From positions 310,001 to 374,000 of the forward strand of contig NZ_VJVZ01000002.1 in assembly GCF_007097145.1 (NCBI RefSeq): 64,000 nucleotides of DNA, read 5' to 3'. Every line of letters starts with the position of its first letter. The first letter of the stretch is position 1. The stretch comes from Flavobacterium zepuense (GTDB lineage: Bacteria > Bacteroidota > Bacteroidia > Flavobacteriales > Flavobacteriaceae). Shown here piece after piece: positions 21,554 to 30,053 of the stretch. A model generated the notes under the pieces. That model made no database searches and was not told the DNA's origin. It worked only from the letters and a program-made list of their open reading frames with translations. The translations under genes were made by a program, and so were the position numbers.

Positions 21554-21594
21554 AAAAAATCCCATCACGACGGGATTTCTTTTATGCAAAGATA
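21554..21594 (-). promoter_or_regulatory. greA promoter and terminator-like leader hairpin
   Basis: On the minus strand a perfect -7 element TATCTTTGC (21586-21594) is followed by AAATCCC pairing with GGGATTT around GTCGTGAT (21557-21578), then a run of T, 25 bases before the greA ATG. This is an intrinsic terminator placed inside the leader, which suggests attenuation. Confidence 0.6.
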
Positions 21595-21691
21595 GCATTT
21601 ATTTGTTAAATCACTTTTTAAATGTGCAATAGCACAAGCCAAAGTTAATTAAATTAAATTTGTTTCATAATTATTAAAGTAAAATTTACCC

Positions 21692-22120
21692 ATGAAAAAA
21701 TATATTTTTTTCCTGCTTGCACTACCCCTTTTTTTAGCCTGTAGCAACGACGATTTTAATAACAGTAACCGCTATCTGCCCAGCTATAATTTTTCTATCC
21801 CCATAGATATGAGCCTGCCGCTATACAGCAATTTACAGTTCACATCAAACCCGGTGCGTATTACTACCGACGGCATAGGCATTAATGGCGTAATTGTTAT
21901 GAACACAGGTAGTGGCTACCGCGCATTTGAGGCCAGCTGCCCCAACCAGGCCTTAAGCGATTGTTCTGTTTTACAAATTAATGGCATATTGGCAAAATGC
22001 CCCTGCGATGGCGTAGAGTATAGCCTTTTTACGGGTGATGCCACCACCAAAGTAGAATTCCCATTAAAACAATACAGGGTAGAGGTTTTAAGTTCTACCG
22101 CAATACGGGTTTACAACTAA
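21692..22120 (+). CDS. Rieske-like lipoprotein with altered cluster ligands
   Basis: 142 residues. The signal peptide ends FLACSNDD (lipobox). The mature part has the Rieske layout, but the two motifs read SCPNQ and KCPCDGVEYS. A functional Rieske [2Fe-2S] domain needs Cys-x-His and Cys-x-x-His; here Asn and Asp replace both histidines. It may therefore not hold a normal cluster. The next gene starts one base after the stop, so they are translationally linked. Redox role doubtful; a structural or binding role is possible. Confidence 0.78.
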   Translation: MKKYIFFLLALPLFLACSNDDFNNSNRYLPSYNFSIPIDMSLPLYSNLQFTSNPVRITTDGIGINGVIVMNTGSGYRAFEASCPNQALSDCSVLQINGILAKCPCDGVEYSLFTGDATTKVEFPLKQYRVEVLSSTAIRVYN

Positions 22121-22121
22121 T

Positions 22122-22598
22122 ATGCCGGTTATAAGGCTGCAATACAGTATTAACGCCCCCATAAATGTGGTGTTTGACCTTTCACGAAGTGTAGACCTGC
22201 ACAAGATATCTACAGCGCATACCAATGAGGAGGCTGTTGCCGGGAAAACATCGGGGCTTATGGAGCTTCATGACAGCGTTACCTGGCGTGCAAAGCACCT
22301 TGGGCTTACCCAGCACCTTAGTTCCAAAATTACGGCATTTAACCGCCCCAATATGTTTATAGACGAAATGGTAAGCGGCGCTTTTAAAAGCTTTAAGCAC
22401 CAACATATTTTTACCGAAGTAAACGGGCAAACCGTAATGACGGATGTTTTTACCTACCAAAGTCCGCTTGGGATATTGGGACGCATTGCAGATGCTGTTT
22501 TTCTTAAGAAGTACATGCAGAAGCTTTTAACCGAACGCAACCGCATTATTAAAGAGTTTGCCGAAGACGCTGATAAATACAAAAAAATCCTGCCGTGA
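22122..22598 (+). CDS. SRPBCC (START/Bet v1-like) family protein
   Basis: 158 residues. It opens with the typical strand-turn of ligand-binding SRPBCC proteins (IRLQYSINAPINVVFDLSRS), and ends with a long helix after PLGILGRIADAVF. Related cyclase/dehydrase-like proteins bind hydrophobic ligands. The ATG follows the preceding stop with one base between, so it is co-translated with the Rieske-like lipoprotein. A terminator overlaps its 3' end. Ligand unknown. Confidence 0.85.
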   Translation: MPVIRLQYSINAPINVVFDLSRSVDLHKISTAHTNEEAVAGKTSGLMELHDSVTWRAKHLGLTQHLSSKITAFNRPNMFIDEMVSGAFKSFKHQHIFTEVNGQTVMTDVFTYQSPLGILGRIADAVFLKKYMQKLLTERNRIIKEFAEDADKYKKILP

Positions 22599-22611
22599 AG
22601 CAGGATTTTTA
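22583..22611 (+). terminator. Terminator after the SRPBCC gene
   Basis: AATCCTGC pairs with GCAGGATT around CGTGAA, followed by TTTT. The stem overlaps the last codons and the TGA stop falls in the loop region. Confidence 0.85.
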
Positions 22612-22637
22612 TACAACACAACTAAACTCAAAAAATA

Positions 22638-24851
22638 TTAGAATTTAAGCGTAGCCCCAACTAAAAAGTTAGTGCCTGCCTGCGGGTAGTAACCCGCACC
22701 TTCTATAGTTTGTATGGTTCCGGGATTGGTAAAATCATCATCATAAGTATAGAAATAGCCGTTAGACTCGTATTTATAGTCAAAGATGTTATTTACAAGG
22801 CCCGATAGTACTATCGATTTTACGAAGCTATTAGTGGTAATTTCGTAACTGATGTTAAAGTCGTTTACAAAATAGCTTTCCAATTTAGAGCTATCGCTAT
22901 CTATATTACCCATGTACTGCTCGCCCACAAATTTAGACAGCAAACTCGCCTGCAATCCTTTTACAGGAAGCACCGTTATGGCATTACCCATTACTACATT
23001 TGGTGAAAATGCTATATTGGTATTGCCCAGGTTTTGCAGCACACCATCCCTTTGGAAAAAGAAATCAAGGTTTTTGTTGCTGCTTACCGCTACGTTAGGG
23101 CGCAATAAAAGCTTATCAGTGACGTATACGGTGGCATCAAGCTCTACACCCAGCCTGTAGCTGTCGCCACTATTGGTATAAATAGGCGATCCCACATCAT
23201 TTAAAGCCCCTGTAAGCACCAGCTGGTCTTTGTAGCGCATGTAGTATCCGTTAATATTTACAAGCGTCCTGCCACTTTTAAACCTCCAGCCCAACTCAAA
23301 ATCGTTAAGGGTTTCGGGTTTGGCACTGCCATTCTCGTAATCGTCCCGGCGTGGCTCACGGTTGGCGCGGGCGTATGATGCGTATAGGGTATTTTTATCG
23401 TTTACTGTAAAGGTTAAACCTGCCTTAGGATTGTAAAAGTCAAAGGTATCATCTACAGGGTCTACAAGCACGCCATCGGCACTGTAATTTACCCTGCGGT
23501 ACTGCATGTCGCCATACACTCCTAAAGCGGTTGTAAGCTGGTAGTTTATCTTACCAAACACGTTAAAGTCGGTTTTTTTGGCATCATCATTATAATAACG
23601 CTGGCCCGGGCGCACATTGCCGCTAAACTGCGACCATATAACCTCTCCATAGTGCCCCCCTTCATACTTGTTCCAAGCACCGCCTACTGTAACACTAAGT
23701 TCGTCTTTTTTATAATTGGTAGAAAATGTAGTACCGTAAAAATCGTTATCCAGCCATTTGCGGGTAATAAGATCGGCTGCGCTAACCTCTTCGCCATTTA
23801 CTGTAAGGGGCGTAAGGCCATAGTCAACAAAATCAGCATCATCCCTGTAATTTTCATAATAGCCTTTACCTTTTGTATAGTGTACGGCAAGGTTAGTGTT
23901 CCAGTTCTCGGTAAGCTTCTCATTCCAGTGCAACTGGTAATGGTCCTGCTGGTAATTATCGGTCTCATTGTTATAAAAACGGGTTACGCCGTTTTCATCA
24001 ACATATTCGCCAGATGTATTGTAGGTTCGGTCGTTTTTAAGTTTCTCCAAGTCTTCAAGGCCGTTCCATGACTGGTACGTTTTCTCGTTACCGCCAAAAA
24101 CAAGCGCCTTAATTAAGGTAGTTTTACCCACATAGGTACCCTGTAAAAAGTACGATTTTAAGCTGGATGCAGCCCTGTCTATATACCCGTCTGACTCTAT
24201 GTTAGATAACCTTCCGGCAATCTCAAAATGGTCGTTCATTAAGCCGGTGCTGAATTTTACCGTGTGTTTCCTGGAATTGTAGCTGCCAAAAGAGTTGGAA
24301 AGCTCTGCACTCGATTTCTTTTGAAACGCATCGGTAAGCAGGTTAAGGCTTGCGCCAAATGCTCCCGCACCGTTGGTAGATGTACCTACCCCGCGCTGTA
24401 ACTGGATGTTCTCTACCGATGAGGCAAAATCGCCCATATTAACCCAAAACGTACCGTGCGACTCGGCATCGTTATACGGGATACCGTTAAGCGTTACGTT
24501 AATGCGCGAAGCGTCAGACCCACGCACGCGCATACTGGTGTAGCCTATACCGTTACCGGCATCTGTTGTGGTTACTACTGATGGCAGGTAATTTAGCAAA
24601 ACCGGGATATCCTGGCCCAGGTTTCGGGGCGCAAGCTCTTCTTTGCTGATGTTACTAAACGTAACCGGTGTTTTGCTGTTTACACGCACAGCCTGTACCA
24701 AAACTTCATCAAGCTTGGTAGTGTCCTGCGCTGCAGGCTGCTGAGCAAATGCTGCAACTCCAATAAAAGATAGTGATAATGAAAGCAAAGGCTTTGCAAC
24801 TTTGCATCTTTGCAACTTTGCGACTTCCTTAGAATTGAATAAAGTTTTCAT
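22638..24851 (-). CDS. TonB-dependent receptor under thiamine pyrophosphate riboswitch control
   Basis: 737 residues. After a signal peptide ending AAFAQQ there is a TonB-box-like segment (LDEVLVQAVRV), then a plug domain (residues about 50-170, with SMRVRGSDASRINVTLNGIPYND), then a 22-strand-type beta barrel ending in Phe (GATLKF). The TPP riboswitch upstream implies uptake of thiamine or a thiamine precursor across the outer membrane. The n-region of the signal peptide is unusually long and is encoded by a short tandem DNA repeat (24784-24822). No inner membrane thiamine transporter is adjacent. Confidence 0.93.
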   Translation of the reverse strand: MKTLFNSKEVAKLQRCKVAKPLLSLSLSFIGVAAFAQQPAAQDTTKLDEVLVQAVRVNSKTPVTFSNISKEELAPRNLGQDIPVLLNYLPSVVTTTDAGNGIGYTSMRVRGSDASRINVTLNGIPYNDAESHGTFWVNMGDFASSVENIQLQRGVGTSTNGAGAFGASLNLLTDAFQKKSSAELSNSFGSYNSRKHTVKFSTGLMNDHFEIAGRLSNIESDGYIDRAASSLKSYFLQGTYVGKTTLIKALVFGGNEKTYQSWNGLEDLEKLKNDRTYNTSGEYVDENGVTRFYNNETDNYQQDHYQLHWNEKLTENWNTNLAVHYTKGKGYYENYRDDADFVDYGLTPLTVNGEEVSAADLITRKWLDNDFYGTTFSTNYKKDELSVTVGGAWNKYEGGHYGEVIWSQFSGNVRPGQRYYNDDAKKTDFNVFGKINYQLTTALGVYGDMQYRRVNYSADGVLVDPVDDTFDFYNPKAGLTFTVNDKNTLYASYARANREPRRDDYENGSAKPETLNDFELGWRFKSGRTLVNINGYYMRYKDQLVLTGALNDVGSPIYTNSGDSYRLGVELDATVYVTDKLLLRPNVAVSSNKNLDFFFQRDGVLQNLGNTNIAFSPNVVMGNAITVLPVKGLQASLLSKFVGEQYMGNIDSDSSKLESYFVNDFNISYEITTNSFVKSIVLSGLVNNIFDYKYESNGYFYTYDDDFTNPGTIQTIEGAGYYPQAGTNFLVGATLKF
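24784..24822 (-). repeat. Short tandem repeat inside a signal peptide coding region
   Basis: Four imperfect units of TGCAAAGT on the minus strand encode the polar stretch AKLQRCKVAK before the hydrophobic core of the receptor signal peptide. Similar TTTGCAACTTTGC strings are common between genes in this phylum, so this looks like repeat DNA absorbed into a coding sequence. Confidence 0.6.
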
Positions 24852-24954
24852 CCGTAAAAATGATTTACGAATAAAAGGGGCAATTATTCTTGTTGTTAGT
24901 TAAAAAATATGTTTGGCAAAATGTTACGGCGTGCACTCCGCTTGTTTGGCCTTT

Positions 24955-25032
24955 TAATTTCCCTTGGCGGCATTACCCGCCCAGGTTCTTTGGGTATGAT
25001 CTCAGCCCGATTGTTTAGGGCACCCCTTTGAG
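24955..25032 (-). ncRNA. TPP riboswitch (THI element)
   Basis: Read on the minus strand, the conserved pieces appear in order: GGGGTGCCC, the THI box CTGAGATCATACCC (24992-25005), GAACCTGG (24981-24988), CGGGTAATGCCG (24968-24979) and AAGGGAAA. It lies between a perfect -7 promoter and the TonB-dependent receptor gene. I cannot tell from sequence alone whether the expression platform works by termination or by blocking translation. Confidence 0.96.
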
Positions 25033-25036
25033 ACGG

Positions 25037-25066
25037 CGCAAATGTAGTAAAAGTATTGAGACAAAA
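25037..25066 (-). promoter_or_regulatory. Promoter of the TPP riboswitch and receptor gene
   Basis: TACATTTG (minus strand, 25039-25046) is a perfect -7 element; TTTTG at 25062-25066 is a possible -33. The riboswitch begins within about 10 bases downstream. Confidence 0.65.
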
Positions 25067-25280
25067 GTATCAAGAACTGAGAAACCCGTATGATATTTAA
25101 AAACCAGCTTTATTATTTAACAATTAAATTAATTATCAAGCACTTAACCATCTGATAATAATTTAAAAACACGTTGTAAATAGCCAGTTAACCTATAATA
25201 ATGTTCTTTGTAATGGTCGCGATCCAAAAGCTTTTTCACAAACAACAATCAATTTTTATCAATTAATTAAACTTCATCCA

Positions 25281-26225
25281 ATGAAAAATACTATGCTTGC
25301 AATGCTGGCCCTGGCCGGTGTGATGCTATTTTCATGCTCTGCGCCATCTATAAACGAAATCGAGGAAACCGACGAGATAATGCCTGATACTACAGCTAAC
25401 GGCCTGAGATTAGCCGCCACGGTAAACACTAACGCTTTTTTAAGCTGCGGTTGTACCGAAAGCACTGCTAAGATTACAACGACAGAGTCGGCAACATGGG
25501 CCACAACTTTTGCGCCGCTTGTTAAGTTTGACCGCGCTGCGCCTGATTACCCAACATCGGTAGAAGATATATGGGCAAGTACTAACCCGGGCAGTATTGT
25601 TTGCAACGGACAATTACAGCTTACTAACAGCACCGCCCCTACCAGCCTTAATTTCCCTACCTATTATGATGTGCAGCAGCACCCAACTGATGCGGATAAA
25701 GTATTTATAGACTACTGGTTTACCTATAAAAAACAGGAGCCTTGTTCTGCCGGGCAAGGTGGCCATGATTACGATTGGGAGCACATTGTTATACAGTTTA
25801 AAAAATCAACGCAGAGGATCGTTACGGTTACGTATTACCAGCATGGTGGCTGGTATACTATAGACTGGCGTAATAAAGCCGCAGGCACAAGGGTTGTGGC
25901 ATTTGTGGGCAAATATGCACACGGTATGTACAACAACAGCAACACTATTAGCTTTATTGGCTATGCCTGTACTTATTTTGGCGATTACCGCAACCCGGCC
26001 GATGCCACCGACGAGGCAAGCACATGGAACAACCTTGTACGCATGACGTGCGATAAAACTGAATTTAACTTTAACGGTGGCTGGGGCACTACAGGTAAAG
26101 GCCCGCTACACCGCGACCGCCAGTACTGGAACTTTGCAGCCTGCAACGGCAGTGATACCTTTGGCACTAACGGCTGTAGTGGTTCTGACTTTGCTGTAGG
26201 CACCATTATAGGCACCATTAACTAA
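25281..26225 (+). CDS. NPP1/Vps62-like lipoprotein with a DYDWEH motif
   Basis: 314 residues. A lipoprotein signal peptide ends LFSCSAP. The central part carries GGHDYDWEHIVIQF at about residue 153, which resembles the GHRHDWE heptapeptide of NPP1/necrosis- and ethylene-inducing-like proteins and the GDWEH of Vps62-type domains. Flanking features fit that fold: an upstream YDVQQHP..ADKVFIDYWFTY strand, and later YAHGMYNN. Seven or more cysteines suggest disulfides. NLPs of plant pathogens permeabilise eukaryotic membranes, but lipid anchoring makes a different role likely here. Family assignment is tentative. Confidence 0.62.
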   Translation: MKNTMLAMLALAGVMLFSCSAPSINEIEETDEIMPDTTANGLRLAATVNTNAFLSCGCTESTAKITTTESATWATTFAPLVKFDRAAPDYPTSVEDIWASTNPGSIVCNGQLQLTNSTAPTSLNFPTYYDVQQHPTDADKVFIDYWFTYKKQEPCSAGQGGHDYDWEHIVIQFKKSTQRIVTVTYYQHGGWYTIDWRNKAAGTRVVAFVGKYAHGMYNNSNTISFIGYACTYFGDYRNPADATDEASTWNNLVRMTCDKTEFNFNGGWGTTGKGPLHRDRQYWNFAACNGSDTFGTNGCSGSDFAVGTIIGTIN

Positions 26226-26383
26226 TGGCTTAATCCATCTTTATATTTTTTTGAAACTGGCTGTCCCCGTGGGGGGATGGCTTTTTCACTCATCAAATAC
26301 AAACGATTATTAAAGCACAAACCCCGCCAATTATTTGGTGGGGTTTGTCTATTATCTCAAATCTATTATCTGACTGTCTTCTC

Positions 26384-26785
26384 CTAAAAATCCGGACGGC
26401 GGCGCGATTGTTTCTTATCAGCCTGGCGGCGTTTGCCCTCTATCCTTTTCTTGATAACCGACCGTGGTATTTTTGTAGGCACCCTTGGTTTATCTACCTT
26501 AAGGGCACCCTCTAAAACCTGTAAAAAGCGCCTGGTAACAATATCTTTATTGCGTATCTGGCTACGGTCTTCGTCACACTGCAAAATCAGTACCTTATCA
26601 TCGGTAAGGCGGCTGGCAAGCTTTGTTTCTATAAGCAGTTTCTCTTCATCGGATAACGACTGCGATTGCAACAGGTTAAAACTAAGCACTACCTTACTGG
26701 ATACCTTATTTACATTTTGCCCTCCTGCACCACTACTCCGTACTGCCTTATAAACCAGCTCTGTAATTATCTTTTCCCTGTCCAC
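26384..26785 (-). CDS. arfB: Alternative ribosome-rescue factor ArfB
   Basis: 133 residues with the peptide-release motif GGQ in SGAGGQNVNKVSSKV (about 17-31) and a basic C-terminal tail (KKRIEGKRRQADKKQSRRR) that enters the empty mRNA channel. ArfB/ICT1-type hydrolases free peptides from stalled ribosomes. Length and tail distinguish it from RF1/RF2. It lies 22 bases after the DUF4301 gene and may be its operon partner. Confidence 0.94.
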   Translation of the reverse strand: MDREKIITELVYKAVRSSGAGGQNVNKVSSKVVLSFNLLQSQSLSDEEKLLIETKLASRLTDDKVLILQCDEDRSQIRNKDIVTRRFLQVLEGALKVDKPRVPTKIPRSVIKKRIEGKRRQADKKQSRRRPDF

Positions 26786-26807
26786 AACTTCTTTGTTCTT
26801 CTAAATA

Positions 26808-28715
26808 TTATACCGGTTTTTGGTGCGCTGCCTTAAGCAGGTCGTTAACCGTTTTAACCGGGTTAAAGGTTTTAAGCGGCACCTCTGCAAATACGGTTAT
26901 CCAACCAGCCATAGCACCGTTCCATAAGCCCGGAAGCTCGTATGATTTTACATCTTTACCCATCCTGTTCTTGTATACAATAAAACCCGTATTAGGATCA
27001 ATATACTGTGTTAGGTCAAACTTATTGCCTTTGTAATCTTTAAGCCCGCACACAAGGTCTACCGGGTTAAAATGGGTAGATTGCGAGAATATATGGCTTT
27101 GTATCTTGTTATCAAGGTCTATTTGCGAGCTCTCTACAATTTGCAGCGATACCCTGCCCCTTTTACCTTTAACCCAGAACGGACCACCACCGGGCTCGCC
27201 CTCGTTCTTAACCATACCGCATACGCGGATGGGCCTATCTAAAGACTCCTTAACGTATAAAAATTTATTTTCAAGCGTAAACTTATCAAAATCAGGCGAA
27301 ATATCAAGCGAAAGCTTGTTAGCAGCAAACTCTACAATTTCGTCCAGCTCATCCTCGCTAAGGTCGCGGTTTTCAATATGCCTCAGGTAGTTAAAAATCT
27401 TACCCTGAAGGTCTACCAGCATGCCGCCAAGCGCCTTTTTATAAAGGGCTATGGTTTCCATCTTGGTATGCCTTACGTTATCTATGTTCTTAACAAACAC
27501 AATATCTGCATCAAGGCGGTTAAGGTTCTCAATAAGAGCGCCGTGGCCTCCCGGCCTAAAGAGCAGGTTGCCTTTTTCGTCCCTAAATGGCTTGTTGTCC
27601 ATATCTACCGCAAGGGTATCTGTTTCCTTATGCTGGTAGGTAAAGTTAAAACTTATCTTAATACCCGACTCTTCCTCCACAAGGCTCCTAACCTCATTTA
27701 TAGAGTCCAGGAATCCGTTAAGGTGATTTTCGGATATGGTAAAATGCACGTGCGTTTGCCCCTGAGAGCTGGCGTATGCCACACTTTCCCTTAAATGCTC
27801 ATATACAGGCGTTGCCGTAAGGTTGCCATAGCAATGAAAAGGCAAAATACCTTTTGGTTTGTTAGCATAATCAAAAAACTCTTCAGACATCATTGTCTTG
27901 ATAAAGCTGTAGTTACGCGCATCTTCCCTTACGTTTTCATCATCAGCCGTTGGGTATACAACGTGCTTTTCTGATACGGCAGCGATCTCTTTATAAAAAG
28001 GGAATTTTTCAAGGCCCAGTAAAAACACCTGTAGCGAATTATCTTTTTTACGGTTTATATATCCGTTAATAGTCTCTTTTTTAGGATCATAGTCGGATAT
28101 AAAGTCGTGTAAAAACTTAAACATCCTTGTAGCTGCGCCAGATGCAGGCACAAACTTTTTAAGCTTATAGCTCTCTTTCTTAGTGTCAAAATAGCTGGCA
28201 CAATCTTCGGCCATTTCTTTGGTAAGCATAAAGATACCATCGCCCGGTGTTGCAGGGCGCTCCAGCGTAATTTTATCTATACCATTTTTAAATATAGAAA
28301 GCTGGCTGCCAATCTTTTCCTGGCTAATATTTCTTTTGTATATCTGTATAAAATCGGTTATGGTAAGGCCCATTTCAAAAGCCTTTTCAAGCTCTTCTAT
28401 AATAGATGATACTTTTTCAAACACGTTGTCATACCCATCAATAATGCGCAGGCGCGGGTTGCTGTTAACGCGTAGTTTTTCGGCAAGTATATTAGCCTCT
28501 TTATTTTCTTCGGGAGCAATAACAATAGCCATATCCGATTGTTTTGGCATACTTACCAAACCAATGTCTTTAGCTTTAAAGTTAAGGCGGCGGTTGTTTT
28601 TTTCTTCGGCAAAAGGTTCCTTGTTTAACAGGCCCGCAGTGTGCTTGCTGTCAAATTCTGCATAAATAGTGATATTTAATGTTGCAGTTTTTTGTCGTGT
28701 AAAATTGTCTTCCAT
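26808..28715 (-). CDS. DUF4301 family protein with an extra N-terminal segment
   Basis: From ATG 28715 the protein has 635 residues. Residues 115-635 (MGLTITDFIQIYKRN onward) look like a complete DUF4301 protein of about 520 residues, a Bacteroidota family of unknown function with PASGAATRMFK, FRPGGHGALI and GEPGGGPFWV. A second possible start at 28373 encodes just this part. The first 114 residues are in the same frame, overlap the end of pnuC by 40 bases, and match nothing I know. In many flavobacteria a NadR-like ATPase gene stands here, so the segment may be a decayed remnant. The longer frame to 28916 is rejected because it runs deep into pnuC. Confidence 0.8.
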   Translation of the reverse strand: MEDNFTRQKTATLNITIYAEFDSKHTAGLLNKEPFAEEKNNRRLNFKAKDIGLVSMPKQSDMAIVIAPEENKEANILAEKLRVNSNPRLRIIDGYDNVFEKVSSIIEELEKAFEMGLTITDFIQIYKRNISQEKIGSQLSIFKNGIDKITLERPATPGDGIFMLTKEMAEDCASYFDTKKESYKLKKFVPASGAATRMFKFLHDFISDYDPKKETINGYINRKKDNSLQVFLLGLEKFPFYKEIAAVSEKHVVYPTADDENVREDARNYSFIKTMMSEEFFDYANKPKGILPFHCYGNLTATPVYEHLRESVAYASSQGQTHVHFTISENHLNGFLDSINEVRSLVEEESGIKISFNFTYQHKETDTLAVDMDNKPFRDEKGNLLFRPGGHGALIENLNRLDADIVFVKNIDNVRHTKMETIALYKKALGGMLVDLQGKIFNYLRHIENRDLSEDELDEIVEFAANKLSLDISPDFDKFTLENKFLYVKESLDRPIRVCGMVKNEGEPGGGPFWVKGKRGRVSLQIVESSQIDLDNKIQSHIFSQSTHFNPVDLVCGLKDYKGNKFDLTQYIDPNTGFIVYKNRMGKDVKSYELPGLWNGAMAGWITVFAEVPLKTFNPVKTVNDLLKAAHQKPV

Positions 28716-29320
28716 GCTATGTAGCCGTAAATGGCAATTACAGTTAAAAATACATTTAAAATACTGGTAAGCGTATAGCCCTTTAGGTAAAAAAGCGGAA
28801 TGGCTATTATATCCCCGGCTATTAAAAACAGCCAATTTTCGAGCTTTCTCTTTGCAAGAAGGTAAGTTCCTACAAAAAGCAGTCCTGTCATTATTGTATC
28901 TGCATAAGCCCACCAATGAACAAGCATGTTAAACCCTATGTAAATACACGACACAAATATAATAGAAACAATGAAGATAATTGCGCATATTTTGTAATCT
29001 AAATGCGAAATTTTTGTTATTTTTAAGGATTCTTTAACATTTCTGTATCTTCTCCACAAAATCCAGCCATAAATACTCATATAAAAATAATACAAATTAA
29101 TAAGTAAATCGCCATAAAGCTGCCATTGCACCAAGAGGTATATATAAATAATGGTACTTGCCAATCCTGTAGGATAAAGGAGTATGCTGTTCTTTTTAGA
29201 ATAGATAACACTTATAATACCCAAAACAACCGCGGTAGCCTCAAGAATTTTTTGTATGGTGGTATATGTGCTGTACTGGCTAAATAAAGTAGTAATTAAG
29301 TAGTTGTAAATGTCGTGCAT
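28676..29320 (-). CDS. pnuC: Nicotinamide riboside transporter PnuC
   Basis: 214 residues, about seven membrane helices, with the PnuC features LEATAVVLGIISVIYS near the N-terminus, NLYYFYMSIYGWILW in the middle, and the C-terminal AIYGYIAWK. PnuC moves nicotinamide riboside (or related vitamers) down its gradient, trapped by a kinase. The expected NadR-like kinase is not intact next door (see the DUF4301 entry). It sits 12 bases after the phosphopantetheinyl transferase gene on the same strand. Confidence 0.92.
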   Translation of the reverse strand: MHDIYNYLITTLFSQYSTYTTIQKILEATAVVLGIISVIYSKKNSILLYPTGLASTIIYIYLLVQWQLYGDLLINLYYFYMSIYGWILWRRYRNVKESLKITKISHLDYKICAIIFIVSIIFVSCIYIGFNMLVHWWAYADTIMTGLLFVGTYLLAKRKLENWLFLIAGDIIAIPLFYLKGYTLTSILNVFLTVIAIYGYIAWKTILHDKKLQH

Positions 29321-29332
29321 TAGGTGCAGTTA

Positions 29333-29971
29333 CTAATTGTTCTTACCCAGGCAGTATACAAGGGTAAATTCTTCTATTTCTTCAAAATAAAAGGGGTATT
29401 GGGCATGTATGTCTTCAAATTTAACTTGGGCTATGCCTTGTGCATTGGCTAATTCAAACGGAAAGACCTCAATATGCTGCTTAAAGCTTAATCCTTTACG
29501 CGACAGCATTTTATAAACCGCCTCTTTAACTCCCCAAATAACAATAAGCTTTTTCATGTAGGTATCTAAGTGTGTGGGGTCCAGGTAGGCAAACTCAGGT
29601 TCCATGAACTTCTCTGCTATGGTAATAACCTTTTCACGCTGCATTTCCATATCAATACCACTCTCGCCACTACTTACAATTATAGCCGAAAATGCATACG
29701 AATGCGTTATAGATATGGTGTTGCCGTCCTTAAGGTGGGGCTTGCCGTCGGGCGTGTAAAAAAGGTCGTAATCGGTATAGCCTATTTCCTGCATAAGCAT
29801 GCGCACGCCAAGGAAGGCCTTGCGGTGTGCCTCGCTTTTCATCTTATCCATCTTATGCACACAAACATCCTTAAGCCTCACAGCCTGAGACAGCTCCTCC
29901 ATGCTTTCGGTGTTTTTCCAGACAAGCAAACGGGTGGTATCATTTATAGTAACAGATTTATATAAAGGCAT
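29333..29971 (-). CDS. 4'-phosphopantetheinyl transferase superfamily protein
   Basis: 212 residues. It carries the two motifs of Sfp-type enzymes: SGIDMEM at about 109-115 (Mg2+ ligands Asp and Glu) and WGVKEAVYK at about 147-155. The enzyme moves phosphopantetheine from CoA to carrier proteins. No carrier protein gene is adjacent, so the target may be the fatty-acid ACP or a secondary-metabolite carrier. It is the first gene of a pnuC-DUF4301-arfB set and diverges from ahcY. Confidence 0.93.
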   Translation of the reverse strand: MPLYKSVTINDTTRLLVWKNTESMEELSQAVRLKDVCVHKMDKMKSEAHRKAFLGVRMLMQEIGYTDYDLFYTPDGKPHLKDGNTISITHSYAFSAIIVSSGESGIDMEMQREKVITIAEKFMEPEFAYLDPTHLDTYMKKLIVIWGVKEAVYKMLSRKGLSFKQHIEVFPFELANAQGIAQVKFEDIHAQYPFYFEEIEEFTLVYCLGKNN

Positions 29972-30011
29972 TTATTATAGTAAAAAGGGCGTTCTTTAAA
30001 AACCAATTCAT

Positions 30012-30020
30012 TAAATTTGC
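30012..30020 (+). promoter_or_regulatory. ahcY promoter -7 element
   Basis: TAAATTTGC matches TAnnTTTGY perfectly, 34 bases before the ahcY ATG. No SAH or SAM riboswitch is visible in the short leader. Confidence 0.55.
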
Positions 30021-30053
30021 AAAAATTTTGGCTAATACAAATATACAATATTC

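Noticed and set aside
28716..28916. Longer DUF4301 frame starting at 28916
   Set aside because: The added 67 residues overlap pnuC coding sequence and look like its out-of-frame translation.
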